A DNA stretch of 6,975 nt from Thermotogaceae bacterium (GTDB lineage Bacteria > Thermotogota > Thermotogae > B21-G9 > HyVt-16): the NCBI GenBank assembly GCA_011043375.1, contig DQYP01000031.1:1-6975 (forward strand), read 5' to 3'. Shown piece by piece: positions 1 through 6,257 of this stretch. Each line of letters starts with the position of its first letter. The stretch's first letter is position 1. A program made the position numbers and the translations under genes. The notes below the pieces were generated by a model. It had not been told where the DNA came from. It did not search any database and saw only the letters and a list, made by a program, of their open reading frames with translations.

Positions 1-2
1 AA

Positions 3-896
3 TTATGGAACACTTCAAACTATGAAATATTAGAAAATAAAATCAGTATATACGAGTTAAAAGCAAAGCTCAAGGATAATCTTTGGTACAAAAACCTGCA
101 TTCGCAGTCTGCTCAAGCTGTTACAGAAAAGCTACAAACAGTATGGAAAAATTGTTTTAAGAAATATATCAAACATCCAAAATATCGTCCTAAAGATGGA
201 CATTTGACTGTCATCTGGAAAAAGATCGGGATTAGACTCATTACACTTGCTATTGATCTTGGAGTATCAAGTTTAATCACTGCCACAGATGGAGGATATA
301 GTATCATCATCGATGGAAGAACACTTGTATCAAAGATGAGACTTTTTGCAAAGGAAAGAACAAGTCTTCAATCCATATTATCAAAGCAAAAGCTTAAAAC
401 ATCAAGACGACTTCATAGCCTTTATGGCAAAGAACGAAACTTTGCCAATGACTATCTGCACAAGGCATCAAAAAAAGTAGTTGACCATTGTCTAAAACAC
501 AGGATAGGAACGATTGCAATTGGGACAATGCACAAAGGTATCACAAATATGAATATAGGCACTCAACTCCATAGGATACCATTTGGAAGGTTTGTTAAAC
601 AAATCAAGTACAAAGCAGAAGAATACGGGATTGAAGTCACTTTAGTTAATGAATCGTACACATCACAAACGTGTCGCATCTGTGGCAATGTAGACAAAAG
701 CAGTAGAAAACACAGAGGATTGTATGTTTGCAAAAAATGTGGTTCAGTAATTAATGCAGATGTAAATGGAGCGCTAAATATACTTAAAAGGGTATCTCTG
801 AATCTCACTAATGAGATAGGAGTAGGGGTCTTGGCCAACCCAGCACGAATAAGGATCGTTAATCAAGCTTCGTGCAAAGAAATCCTTGCATTTTAA
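3..896 (+). CDS. tnpB: TnpB (IS605 OrfB) RNA-guided nuclease/transposon protein, 5' partial, probably internally deleted
   Basis: TnpB is the ancestor-like relative of Cas12: a nuclease guided by a right-end RNA that helps keep IS605 elements in place. The frame has no stop from base 3 on, so the gene enters from the left. The TTG at 204 is internal, because codons 60-203 encode the usual TnpB helical region (LHSQSAQAV at 96-122, then the basic KHPKYRPKDG at 171-200). RuvC-I Asp is at 255-257 (AIDLG), RuvC-II Glu at 651-653 (NESYTSQTC), zinc-finger Cys pairs at 672/681 and 729/738, and RuvC-III Asp at 759-761 (NADVNGALN). Nuclease residues are therefore intact. Only about 20 residues separate the KYRPK segment from the RuvC-I Asp, against roughly 85-95 in family members I know. 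The beta-rich WED part appears to be missing in frame. The product is likely misfolded or inactive, although still open. Confidence 0.88.
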   Translation, partial: LWNTSNYEILENKISIYELKAKLKDNLWYKNLHSQSAQAVTEKLQTVWKNCFKKYIKHPKYRPKDGHLTVIWKKIGIRLITLAIDLGVSSLITATDGGYSIIIDGRTLVSKMRLFAKERTSLQSILSKQKLKTSRRLHSLYGKERNFANDYLHKASKKVVDHCLKHRIGTIAIGTMHKGITNMNIGTQLHRIPFGRFVKQIKYKAEEYGIEVTLVNESYTSQTCRICGNVDKSSRKHRGLYVCKKCGSVINADVNGALNILKRVSLNLTNEIGVGVLANPARIRIVNQASCKEILAF

Positions 897-903
897 TGCG
901 GAT
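882..903 (+). other. Stem-loop at the TnpB 3' end / IS right end
   Basis: ATCC (882-885) and GCAT (888-891) pair with ATGC (896-899) and GGAT (900-903) around a TTTA loop, with a two-base TT bulge at 886-887. The stop codon of tnpB (894-896) lies in the loop and descending arm. Subterminal hairpins at this place are recognised by the Y1 transposase in IS605 elements and form the scaffold end of the right-end (omega/reRNA) guide RNA used by TnpB. It could also be a chance AT-rich hairpin, since there is no U-tract to make it a terminator. Confidence 0.5.
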
Positions 904-944
904 TTTAATACGTGAGGAGGTCAAGCTTTCAATGAAATAAAAGT

Positions 945-951
945 AAGGAGG
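945..951 (+). promoter_or_regulatory. Shine-Dalgarno site fixing the GTG start of gltX
   Basis: AAGGAGG lies ten bases before the GTG at 962. It supports the GTG as the true start, and the encoded protein then begins with VRVRFAPSPTG, the standard N-terminus of bacterial GluRS. No good -35/-10 pair is visible between the presumed end of the insertion element (924) and this site. Transcription of gltX therefore probably begins within or upstream of the element. Confidence 0.8.
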
Positions 952-961
952 AAAACAAACA

Positions 962-2383
962 GTGGTTAGAGTGAGATTTGCTCCAAGTCCTACGGGATAT
1001 TTACATGTAGGAGGTGTTAGAACAGCTCTTTTTAATTGGTTATTTGCAAGGCGAATGGGTGGAAAATTCATTCTCAGAATAGAAGATACTGATCTTGAAA
1101 GATCATCGAAAGAATTCGAAGTTTTGATTCTGGAATCCCTGAAATGGTGTGGATTGGATTGGGACGAGGGACCTGATATTGGTGGAGATTTTGGCCCTTA
1201 CAGACAAAGTGAAAGGAAAGAAACAGGCATATATCAAAATTATGCTCAAAAACTTGTTGAGGCCAAAAAGGCTTATTTTGCAGTTCACGATCCGGAAGAT
1301 TCAAAAAAGGTTATAAAAAAAGCTTTCGAATGGCCCCAAGAATATTTTAAAAAAGGTTACGATATAACTATAAAATTCAAAATTGAAGAAGGAGAAACCC
1401 GTTTCAATGATCTTCTAAAAGGAAAGATGACTTTTAAAAATGATGTTTTTGATGATATAGTCATAATCAAATCTAATGGTTTTCCAACCTACAATTTCGC
1501 GGTAGTTGTTGATGATCATCTCATGAAGATAACACATGTTATAAGGGGTGAAGACCATCTTTCCAATACTCCCAAACAAATTATGATATACCAAGCATTT
1601 GAATGGAATCCACCAGAATTTATGCACATACCATTGATACTCGGCAAAGATAGATCACCTCTGAGTAAGAGACATGGGGGAACTTCTGTTAACTATTTTA
1701 GAGAACAAGGTTATTTGAACAAAGCGTTGATGAACTATCTTGCTTTGTTAGGATGGTCCGTAGAAGAGGAAATCTTTGATTATAAAGAAAAAGTGGAAAC
1801 TTTCACTCTAAATTCTATATCCAATAAATCTGTAATATTCGATTATCAGAAATTGGAGTGGATAAATGGGAAACACTTAAGAAATATCGATACAATTGAA
1901 TTATATTCTATATTTTACGATTGGCTTAAAACATTCAAAAAGGAAGAAATTGAAGTTATACGTGAGCTTGATATCAACAAAAGTTATGCCTTGAAGGTAT
2001 TAAAAATATGCAGAGAAAAAGTGAATACTTTAGCTCAGTTGTTGGAAATGATTAAACCTTTTTTAGTGGATGAATATGAGTATGAAGGAAAATATATAGA
2101 GAAATTCAAAAGTGATGGACAAGCAGCCAAAGTACTCGAAGAAAGTATAAAAATCTTCGAAAAAGCACGCGAATTGGATAATACAGATGAGATAAGAAAA
2201 CTTCTTGAAAACGTATCGAATAACGTTGAGGTTAAAAGGAAAAGAGCTTTTCAAATTGTAAGGGGTGCTTTACTGGGAAAATTGATCACACCAGGATTAT
2301 TTGAATCCATACAAGTTCTTGGTAAAAGCAGAACACTACAAAGATTAAAGAGGACCCTTGAAATTGGGAGGAACTGGAAGTGA
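962..2383 (+). CDS. gltX: Glutamyl-tRNA synthetase (class I)
   Basis: Attaches glutamate to tRNA in the cytoplasm using ATP. At 473 residues it has normal bacterial GluRS length. The class I signatures are present: the HIGH-type motif in PSPTGYLHVGG (residues 8-18), followed by the family stretch ending in LRIEDTDLERS, and the KMSKS-type motif as SPLSKRHG (residues 232-239). The middle holds the family segment VIRGEDHLSNTPKQ, and the C-terminal third is the helical anticodon-binding region. Many Thermotogota carry two GluRS genes and make Gln-tRNA by GatCAB transamidation, so this copy could be discriminating or non-discriminating. I cannot decide which from the sequence alone. The start is GTG with a strong Shine-Dalgarno. 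The TGA stop overlaps the next gene's GTG by four bases (GTGA), implying translational coupling. An insertion element ends just upstream. Confidence 0.96.
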   Translation: MVRVRFAPSPTGYLHVGGVRTALFNWLFARRMGGKFILRIEDTDLERSSKEFEVLILESLKWCGLDWDEGPDIGGDFGPYRQSERKETGIYQNYAQKLVEAKKAYFAVHDPEDSKKVIKKAFEWPQEYFKKGYDITIKFKIEEGETRFNDLLKGKMTFKNDVFDDIVIIKSNGFPTYNFAVVVDDHLMKITHVIRGEDHLSNTPKQIMIYQAFEWNPPEFMHIPLILGKDRSPLSKRHGGTSVNYFREQGYLNKALMNYLALLGWSVEEEIFDYKEKVETFTLNSISNKSVIFDYQKLEWINGKHLRNIDTIELYSIFYDWLKTFKKEEIEVIRELDINKSYALKVLKICREKVNTLAQLLEMIKPFLVDEYEYEGKYIEKFKSDGQAAKVLEESIKIFEKARELDNTDEIRKLLENVSNNVEVKRKRAFQIVRGALLGKLITPGLFESIQVLGKSRTLQRLKRTLEIGRNWK

Positions 2384-3234
2384 ACACAGATACAATTAAC
2401 ATTTTAGGAGCGGGAAGAGTTGGAAAATCTTTAGCTAAAGCTTTGAGTATGAGCGGTTGGGAAATTGAAATAATCGCTAACAGAACTATGAAGAGTTCAA
2501 CAGAAGCAGTAAAGTTTATAGGAGCAGGAAAAGCAGTAACCATTGACTCTCAACAGTCTCCGAAAGGTATTTTACTTGTTTGCATTCCGGATGACGCGTT
2601 GAAAAACCTGGGTGTTATATTAAAAAATTGGGAATTGGAAAATTTGAGTAGCATCATACATACAAGTGGCGCCATTTCCTCAAAAATTTTTGACCTCATT
2701 TTGAATCTTCCAAAAGATGTTGGAAAGGCAACTTTGCATCCAGTCAAAGCTTTTGCTGACCCTTCGAAAAGTTTTAAAGATTTGAAGGGTGTATATTTTG
2801 GAATAGAAGGTAATCCCAAAGGAGTACATGACGCGTTGAAAATCGTGAAAACTCTTGGAGGGATACCTATTGAGATTACATCCGAACAGAAATTTTTGTA
2901 TCATTTGTCAGCTGTTTTCTCCTCTAATTTCTTAGTTGAATTATTTTGGATTGCGAGACTTTTACAAAGTAAATGTGGAATACCCGATTCAATTTCCAAA
3001 GATATGATTTTGAAATTGATGAGAGGAACTATAGAAAATTTATCGAAGTTGAGTCTTCAAAAAGCTTTAACAGGTCCCGTTGCAAGGGGAGATTGGGAAT
3101 TAATAGAGAAAGAACACCTAACATTGAATAAAACTTTTCCAGAATTTGTTGCTTTCTTCGATGAAGGTATTAAATTGTTGGAAAGGTTGTCTGGGGGTAT
3201 GTACAATGGATATAAACAAGATAATCCAATCTAA
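2380..3234 (+). CDS. Rossmann-like / DUF2520 NAD(P)-dependent oxidoreductase, candidate PanG-type ketopantoate reductase
   Basis: This 284-residue protein has an N-terminal dinucleotide-binding fold with GAGRVG at residues 10-15 and a C-terminal DUF2520 helical domain. Family marks seen are HTSG (94-97), LHPVKAFAD starting near 119, YHLSAVFSSN (from 174) and TGPVARGD (231-238). DUF2520 proteins are built like beta-hydroxyacid dehydrogenases and like PanE. As I recall, the alternative ketopantoate reductase PanG of Francisella belongs to this type. Because panB, the preceding pathway step, overlaps its 3' end, reduction of ketopantoate to pantoate is the best guess for its role. It could instead be another small hydroxyacid dehydrogenase. 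The start is GTG at 2380, with GGGAGG at 2366-2371, overlapping the gltX stop by four bases. No panE or panC is visible in the window. Confidence 0.85.
   Translation: MNTDTINILGAGRVGKSLAKALSMSGWEIEIIANRTMKSSTEAVKFIGAGKAVTIDSQQSPKGILLVCIPDDALKNLGVILKNWELENLSSIIHTSGAISSKIFDLILNLPKDVGKATLHPVKAFADPSKSFKDLKGVYFGIEGNPKGVHDALKIVKTLGGIPIEITSEQKFLYHLSAVFSSNFLVELFWIARLLQSKCGIPDSISKDMILKLMRGTIENLSKLSLQKALTGPVARGDWELIEKEHLTLNKTFPEFVAFFDEGIKLLERLSGGMYNGYKQDNPI
3193..3197 (+). promoter_or_regulatory. G-rich ribosome binding site choosing the panB start at 3206
   Basis: GGGGG lies eight bases before the ATG at 3206, inside the last codons of the preceding gene. It selects this ATG over the in-frame ATG codons at 3146 and 3161, which lack such a site and would add a 15-20 residue tail not seen in PanB. 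The site is weaker than others in the window, so panB translation is probably coupled to the upstream gene. Confidence 0.5.
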
Positions 3235-3994
3235 AGGGAAAAGTAAGCTCGTAATGTTAACTGCTTATGATTTTATAAGTGCCAAGATCCTTTCAGAAGC
3301 TTCTGTGGATATTATCCTGGTGGGCGATTCTTTAGGTAACGTCATATTAGGTTACCCAAATACGATACCAGTTACCATGGAAGAAATGCTGATCCACGTC
3401 GCAGCAGTAAGACGTGGCGCGCCAAAAGCTTTTGTAGTAGCGGATATGCCATTTCTCTCTTATCAATGTGGTGTTGATAAAGCAGTCGAAAATGCAGGGA
3501 GTTTTTTAAAAGTAGGTGCAAATGCCGTTAAAATTGAGGGTGGTATAGAGGTTGCTAATATAATTAAAAAAATCGTTGATTTTGGAATCCCTGTTATGGG
3601 CCATCTTGGACTCACTCCTCAATATGTCAATCAGATAGGAGGTTATAAAGTACAAGGTGGAAGCAAAAAAAGTAAAGAGAAATTGCTTAGAGATGCCATA
3701 GCTCTCCAAGAAGCTGGTGTTTTCAGCATCGTGTTAGAATTGATAGTGGAAGAAACTTCGAAGGAAATCACTAATGCAGTGAAAATTCCCACGATTGGAA
3801 TTGGATCTGGACGGTTTTGTGATGGCCAAGTCATTGTTCTTCACGATTTATTAGGATTGATTCCTTCCTTCAAACCAAAATTTGTAAAAAGATATGCCAA
3901 TTTATTTGAAGTTTCTAAGAAAGCTGTGACGGAATTCATTGAGGATGTTAAAAATGGTGCTTTTCCAAGTGATGAAAATGTTTTTCACATTTAA
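3206..3994 (+). CDS. panB: 3-methyl-2-oxobutanoate hydroxymethyltransferase (ketopantoate hydroxymethyltransferase)
   Basis: Catalyses the first committed step of pantothenate synthesis: transfer of a hydroxymethyl group from methylenetetrahydrofolate to 2-oxoisovalerate, giving ketopantoate. The 262-residue TIM-barrel protein has the usual PanB length. Metal ligands are Asp41 (LVGDSLG) and Asp80 (VADMPF), matching Asp45 and Asp84 of the E. coli enzyme. Lys109 and Glu111 lie in AVKIEGG, the family signature MGHLGLTPQ starts near residue 131, and the catalytic Glu178 is in IVLELIVEE. The GIGSG substrate-loop segment also follows in order. The ATG at 3206 is chosen because the protein then starts like other PanB proteins. 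It overlaps the upstream DUF2520 gene by 29 bases, a sign of one transcript and likely of joint function in making pantoate. Confidence 0.96.
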   Translation: MDINKIIQSKGKSKLVMLTAYDFISAKILSEASVDIILVGDSLGNVILGYPNTIPVTMEEMLIHVAAVRRGAPKAFVVADMPFLSYQCGVDKAVENAGSFLKVGANAVKIEGGIEVANIIKKIVDFGIPVMGHLGLTPQYVNQIGGYKVQGGSKKSKEKLLRDAIALQEAGVFSIVLELIVEETSKEITNAVKIPTIGIGSGRFCDGQVIVLHDLLGLIPSFKPKFVKRYANLFEVSKKAVTEFIEDVKNGAFPSDENVFHI

Positions 3995-4000
3995 AAGGAG
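3995..4000 (+). promoter_or_regulatory. Shine-Dalgarno site deciding the MscS start
   Basis: AAGGAG ends at 4000, immediately against an ATG at 4001 and nine bases before a second in-frame ATG at 4010. The first ATG is too close for ribosome placement. The start at 4010 has normal spacing and begins the protein directly with its first hydrophobic segment. Confidence 0.75.
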
Positions 4001-4009
4001 ATGTTTTGT

Positions 4010-4795
4010 ATGATATTGATAATACTCAAAGTTGTATTCAGTATCCTTGTTTTTGTGATCGCTTGGATTGCCTTGAATTTAACTGTTAAATCTGTGTTAG
4101 CTGCTTTCACAAAGATGGGAAAGGAGCTTGGAGCTCCACGAACTTTCAAAGTTATAATGAGCATACTATTTTATGTGATAGCGCTCTTCGTTGTTTTAGC
4201 TATATGGAATGTGGACATTGGACCTTTATTAGCAGGGGCTGGATTCAGTGGTATTGTCTTAGGTATAGCATTTCAAGAACCTCTATCTAACCTTGCTTCT
4301 GGTCTTCTTTTAATATTCACAAGAACAATTAAAGAAGGAGCCGCTGTTCAAGTTGGGGAAACTAGTGGAACAGTTGAAGTCATTCACATAAATCATACGA
4401 TAATAAAAACTTGGGATGGAAAAAGAGTGCTAATCCCTAACAGAATCGTTTGGAACCGTGAAATAATACATTTTTGGCCTGGACCTGTGAGAAGAAGGGA
4501 ATTGCTTGTTGGAATCCCTTATGATGCTGATATGGAAAAAGCGATGAACATAATAAAGCAAGCCTTAGAGGAGGAAGAGTTGGTTGAAAAGGATCCAGAA
4601 CCATCCATTGTTTTTGATCAGTTCGCTGATTCTTCTATAAATTTTGTAATAAAATTTTGGGTGAAAAGGGAGAATTACTTCAGTGCGGGAAATTCTTTAG
4701 CAATAAGGATAAAAAGAAAATTGGAAAGCAATGGAATCTCTATTCCATTTCCTCAACTCGATATATATGTCAAAGAAATTTCGAAAGATAACTAA
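4010..4795 (+). CDS. mscS: MscS-family small-conductance mechanosensitive channel
   Basis: Inner-membrane channel that opens under membrane tension to release solutes during hypo-osmotic shock. The 261-residue protein has three hydrophobic segments, about residues 3-24, 48-67 and 71-103. The third is the pore helix, with the Gly/Ala pattern AGAGFSGIVLGIAFQ and then PLSNLASGLLLIF, the clearest MscS signature. A beta-rich cytoplasmic domain follows, with GTVEVIHINHTIIKTWDGK and IPNR. The alpha/beta end finishes in GISIPFPQ, also typical. Length is close to E. coli MscS, so it is a minimal three-helix type without extra domains. It lies 15 bases after panB in the same direction and probably shares the gltX-panB transcript, though osmoprotection has no clear link to those genes. 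Family assignment is firm; conductance and ion preference cannot be read. Confidence 0.94.
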   Translation: MILIILKVVFSILVFVIAWIALNLTVKSVLAAFTKMGKELGAPRTFKVIMSILFYVIALFVVLAIWNVDIGPLLAGAGFSGIVLGIAFQEPLSNLASGLLLIFTRTIKEGAAVQVGETSGTVEVIHINHTIIKTWDGKRVLIPNRIVWNREIIHFWPGPVRRRELLVGIPYDADMEKAMNIIKQALEEEELVEKDPEPSIVFDQFADSSINFVIKFWVKRENYFSAGNSLAIRIKRKLESNGISIPFPQLDIYVKEISKDN

Positions 4796-4818
4796 AATCT
4801 ATAATTTTTTCATCTTTT

Positions 4819-4848
4819 TTGCTATAAGTTGAACTTTTAACGTATAAT
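4819..4848 (+). promoter_or_regulatory. Putative sigma-A-type promoter of the sigma factor/hpf unit
   Basis: A perfect -10 hexamer TATAAT (4843-4848) is preceded, after 18 bases, by TTGCTA (4819-4824), which matches four of six -35 positions. Transcription would start near 4855, about 30 bases before the ATG at 4884. The 88-base gap 4796-4883 is the only sizeable intergenic space between gltX and hpf, which fits a promoter here. An alternative TTGAAC at 4829 is too close to the -10. Confidence 0.55.
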
Positions 4849-4883
4849 TCATTTTAGGAAAACTCAAGATAGGCGGGGCAAGG

Positions 4884-5519
4884 ATGATAAAATATAGACT
4901 AAGAAATAAAAAGACAGAAGAAATCATCGATCTTGCTCAAGCAGGATTACGTGAAGCAATTGAGGCAATTGTTGAGCAATATTATCCAATGGTTATAAAG
5001 ATATCTTCAAAATACTATGGGAATTGGGCCGAGCATGAGGATATCATTCAGAACGGCTTGGTTGGGCTTTTGAAAGCTATCTTTTATTATCAAAAGGGGA
5101 AAAGTTCTTTCACCTCTTTTGCCTGGAGAAGTATAGAAGCCGAAATAAAGTCGTTCTTGACGTATCTGAACCGAATGAAGAACAAAGTTCTTACAAATGC
5201 AATAAGCATGGATTCATTATTCTTGGACGATGAATCCGAAGAACCGGGATATGTGATGTCAGCGGAAGTGCAAGAAAAGAGCACGCCATTTGAGGTTTAT
5301 TTAGTAGAATCTTTTTTGGAAGAAGCCAAGAGAATACTAACAGATTTAGAATACAATGTTTTAAAAATGCGCATAGAAAGATACACATACAATGAAATCG
5401 CTGAAAAGTTGAATATAAAATGGAAAGCAGTGGATAATACTTATCAAAAAGTTAAAAAAAAGTTGAGACCGTTGCTTGAAAGGTATAGAATGATACAATC
5501 ATTGATTTTGGTTAAATAA
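4884..5519 (+). CDS. sigH: RNA polymerase sigma factor of the sigma-70 family, SigH (Spo0H)-like
   Basis: Directs RNA polymerase to an alternative promoter set. The 211-residue protein has only sigma regions 2 and 4. Region 2 spans about residues 30-95, with the core-binding segment DIIQNGLVGLLKAI (53-66) and the promoter-melting/-10 helix around FTSFAWRSIEAEIKSF (75-90). A linker carries the SigH-like SMDSLFLDDESEEP stretch. Region 4 (about 148-200) holds LTDLEYNVLKMRI and the helix-turn-helix YNEIAEKLNIKWKAVDNTYQKVKKKL. The pattern follows Bacillus SigH rather than ECF, FliA or the housekeeping factor. The G-rich ribosome site (GGCGGGG, 4872-4878) precedes the ATG by five bases. In Bacillus, SigH controls the transition to stationary phase; the role here is inferred. 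It is followed at short distance by a membrane protein gene and hpf. Confidence 0.9.
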   Translation: MIKYRLRNKKTEEIIDLAQAGLREAIEAIVEQYYPMVIKISSKYYGNWAEHEDIIQNGLVGLLKAIFYYQKGKSSFTSFAWRSIEAEIKSFLTYLNRMKNKVLTNAISMDSLFLDDESEEPGYVMSAEVQEKSTPFEVYLVESFLEEAKRILTDLEYNVLKMRIERYTYNEIAEKLNIKWKAVDNTYQKVKKKLRPLLERYRMIQSLILVK

Positions 5520-5528
5520 CGGTGATAT

Positions 5529-5534
5529 GGAGGG
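5529..5534 (+). promoter_or_regulatory. Shine-Dalgarno site fixing a TTG start
   Basis: GGAGGG lies six bases before the TTG at 5541 and supports this rare start codon. The ATG at 5527 overlaps the site, is in another frame and is soon closed, so it is not a competing start. Confidence 0.7.
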
Positions 5535-5540
5535 ATACAT

Positions 5541-6236
5541 TTGGCATATATTCCCAGAAGAAAATCAAAGGGCTTTGCAAAACGTTTGTCTCAAAGAAGA
5601 GAAACGAGTAAGTATCCAGCTCAAAGGTATAAACTTAGCTTTTTCGGGTTGCTGATTTTCGTTGGTGCTTTGATATCTCTGATTTTTTCCAGTTACAATC
5701 TTCTGATACTTGATTCATTTAAAAATGAATTGGCAAGAACCCAAAATGTTTTGACAAGCAAAATAGATAATTTGAACTCCAAGCTTGATGAAAAATTGAA
5801 GGATATAGAGCGTTTTCTTGGACCTCAAGGTATTATTGACAGATACATTGTTGCTTCGAATATACTAATGAACGAAAAGAGTGATATCGCCAAAATACTG
5901 ACTGAAATACAGAAAGATGAAAAAACCGGGTATTTCAGAGTCTTTATATCTGGTCCCAACAAAGTCTGGGTAGGGATAAAAGCACCGGGTTCGCAAACCT
6001 ATATTTACCAGAAAGAATTTTCTCCGGGATTGTCGGATGAAAAATTCTACTTTTTTAAAAAACCACTCGTTGAAACTGTTTTTACTGTGCAAATACCTAA
6101 AGAAATATCAATAAGAACTGGTGATCCAATTAGAACATATCTTCTTCTAAATTATCTTGGTTCTTACAAGGTTGTCAAAATCGATAAAAGGAACATAGAC
6201 TATTTATTCAAATACATAGGTCTAAGAATTCCATAG
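5541..6236 (+). CDS. Uncharacterised single-pass membrane protein with coiled coil
   Basis: I do not recognise a named family. The 231-residue product starts with a very basic segment (about 12 Lys/Arg in the first 31 residues), then one hydrophobic segment at about 33-57, which should place the N-terminus inside and the rest outside the membrane. Residues about 59-92 are rich in Lys, Glu, Leu and Asn with coiled-coil-like spacing (LNSKLDEKLKDIERFL). The remaining 140 residues look like a beta-rich globular domain with many aromatic residues and no Cys or known motif. There is no signal-peptidase site. It begins 21 bases after the sigma factor gene and ends 21 bases before hpf, so all three are probably co-transcribed. 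Possible roles are an envelope or division scaffold or a sensor linked to the sigma factor. Its cytoplasmic tail is short for a usual anti-sigma domain. Confidence 0.85.
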   Translation: MAYIPRRKSKGFAKRLSQRRETSKYPAQRYKLSFFGLLIFVGALISLIFSSYNLLILDSFKNELARTQNVLTSKIDNLNSKLDEKLKDIERFLGPQGIIDRYIVASNILMNEKSDIAKILTEIQKDEKTGYFRVFISGPNKVWVGIKAPGSQTYIYQKEFSPGLSDEKFYFFKKPLVETVFTVQIPKEISIRTGDPIRTYLLLNYLGSYKVVKIDKRNIDYLFKYIGLRIP

Positions 6237-6257
6237 AATATAGAAAGAGGTGAGCAT

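Larger units (their letters stand above)
1..924 (+). mobile_element. IS200/IS605-family (IS1341-like) element, right part only
   Basis: The stretch holds the larger part of a TnpB gene followed by an imperfect stem-loop (882-903) and the bases GAGGAGGTCAA ending at 924. That is the layout of an IS605-type right end: tnpB stop, subterminal hairpin, then a TCAA-like cleavage motif. These elements have no inverted terminal repeats and do not duplicate their target. The left end lies outside the window, and no TnpA (Y1 transposase) gene is visible, so the copy may be a TnpB-only (IS1341-type) element that moved with TnpA supplied in trans. The exact right boundary at 924 is inferred from the motif and could be off by a few bases. 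The gltX Shine-Dalgarno begins 20 bases further on. Confidence 0.75.

Noticed and set aside
204..206. TTG at 204 as the start of the transposase-like gene
   Set aside because: The same frame is open back to base 3 and codes for recognisable TnpB sequence before this codon, and no ribosome site precedes it. It is an internal leucine codon.
3..896. A nuclease-dead TnpB-like repressor (TldR type)
   Set aside because: TldR proteins lose RuvC catalytic residues. Here the Asp at 255, Glu at 651 and Asp at 759 are all present; what is missing is an internal structural block.
863..928. Direct repeat TCAAGCTT at 863-870 and 921-928 as element or target-site repeats
   Set aside because: IS605-family elements do not make target duplications. 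One copy is within the tnpB coding end, and eight bases containing a palindrome is easily chance.
563..2543. Several minus-strand reading frames of 60-90 codons opposite tnpB, gltX and the DUF2520 gene
   Set aside because: They lie wholly or mostly opposite clearly assigned genes, lack ribosome sites and known motifs, and read as antisense shadows.
3146..3205. Longer panB start at 3146
   Set aside because: It would add 20 residues lying wholly in the preceding gene, with no ribosome site and no counterpart in PanB proteins.
4001..4009. Start of the MscS gene at 4001
   Set aside because: The Shine-Dalgarno ends at base 4000, leaving no spacer. The ATG at 4010 has normal spacing.
4784..4820. 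Terminator after the MscS gene (AAAGAT with ATCTTT, then T-run)
   Set aside because: The stem is only six A/T-rich pairs with a loop of 22 bases, overlapping the stop codon region. It is too weak to claim.
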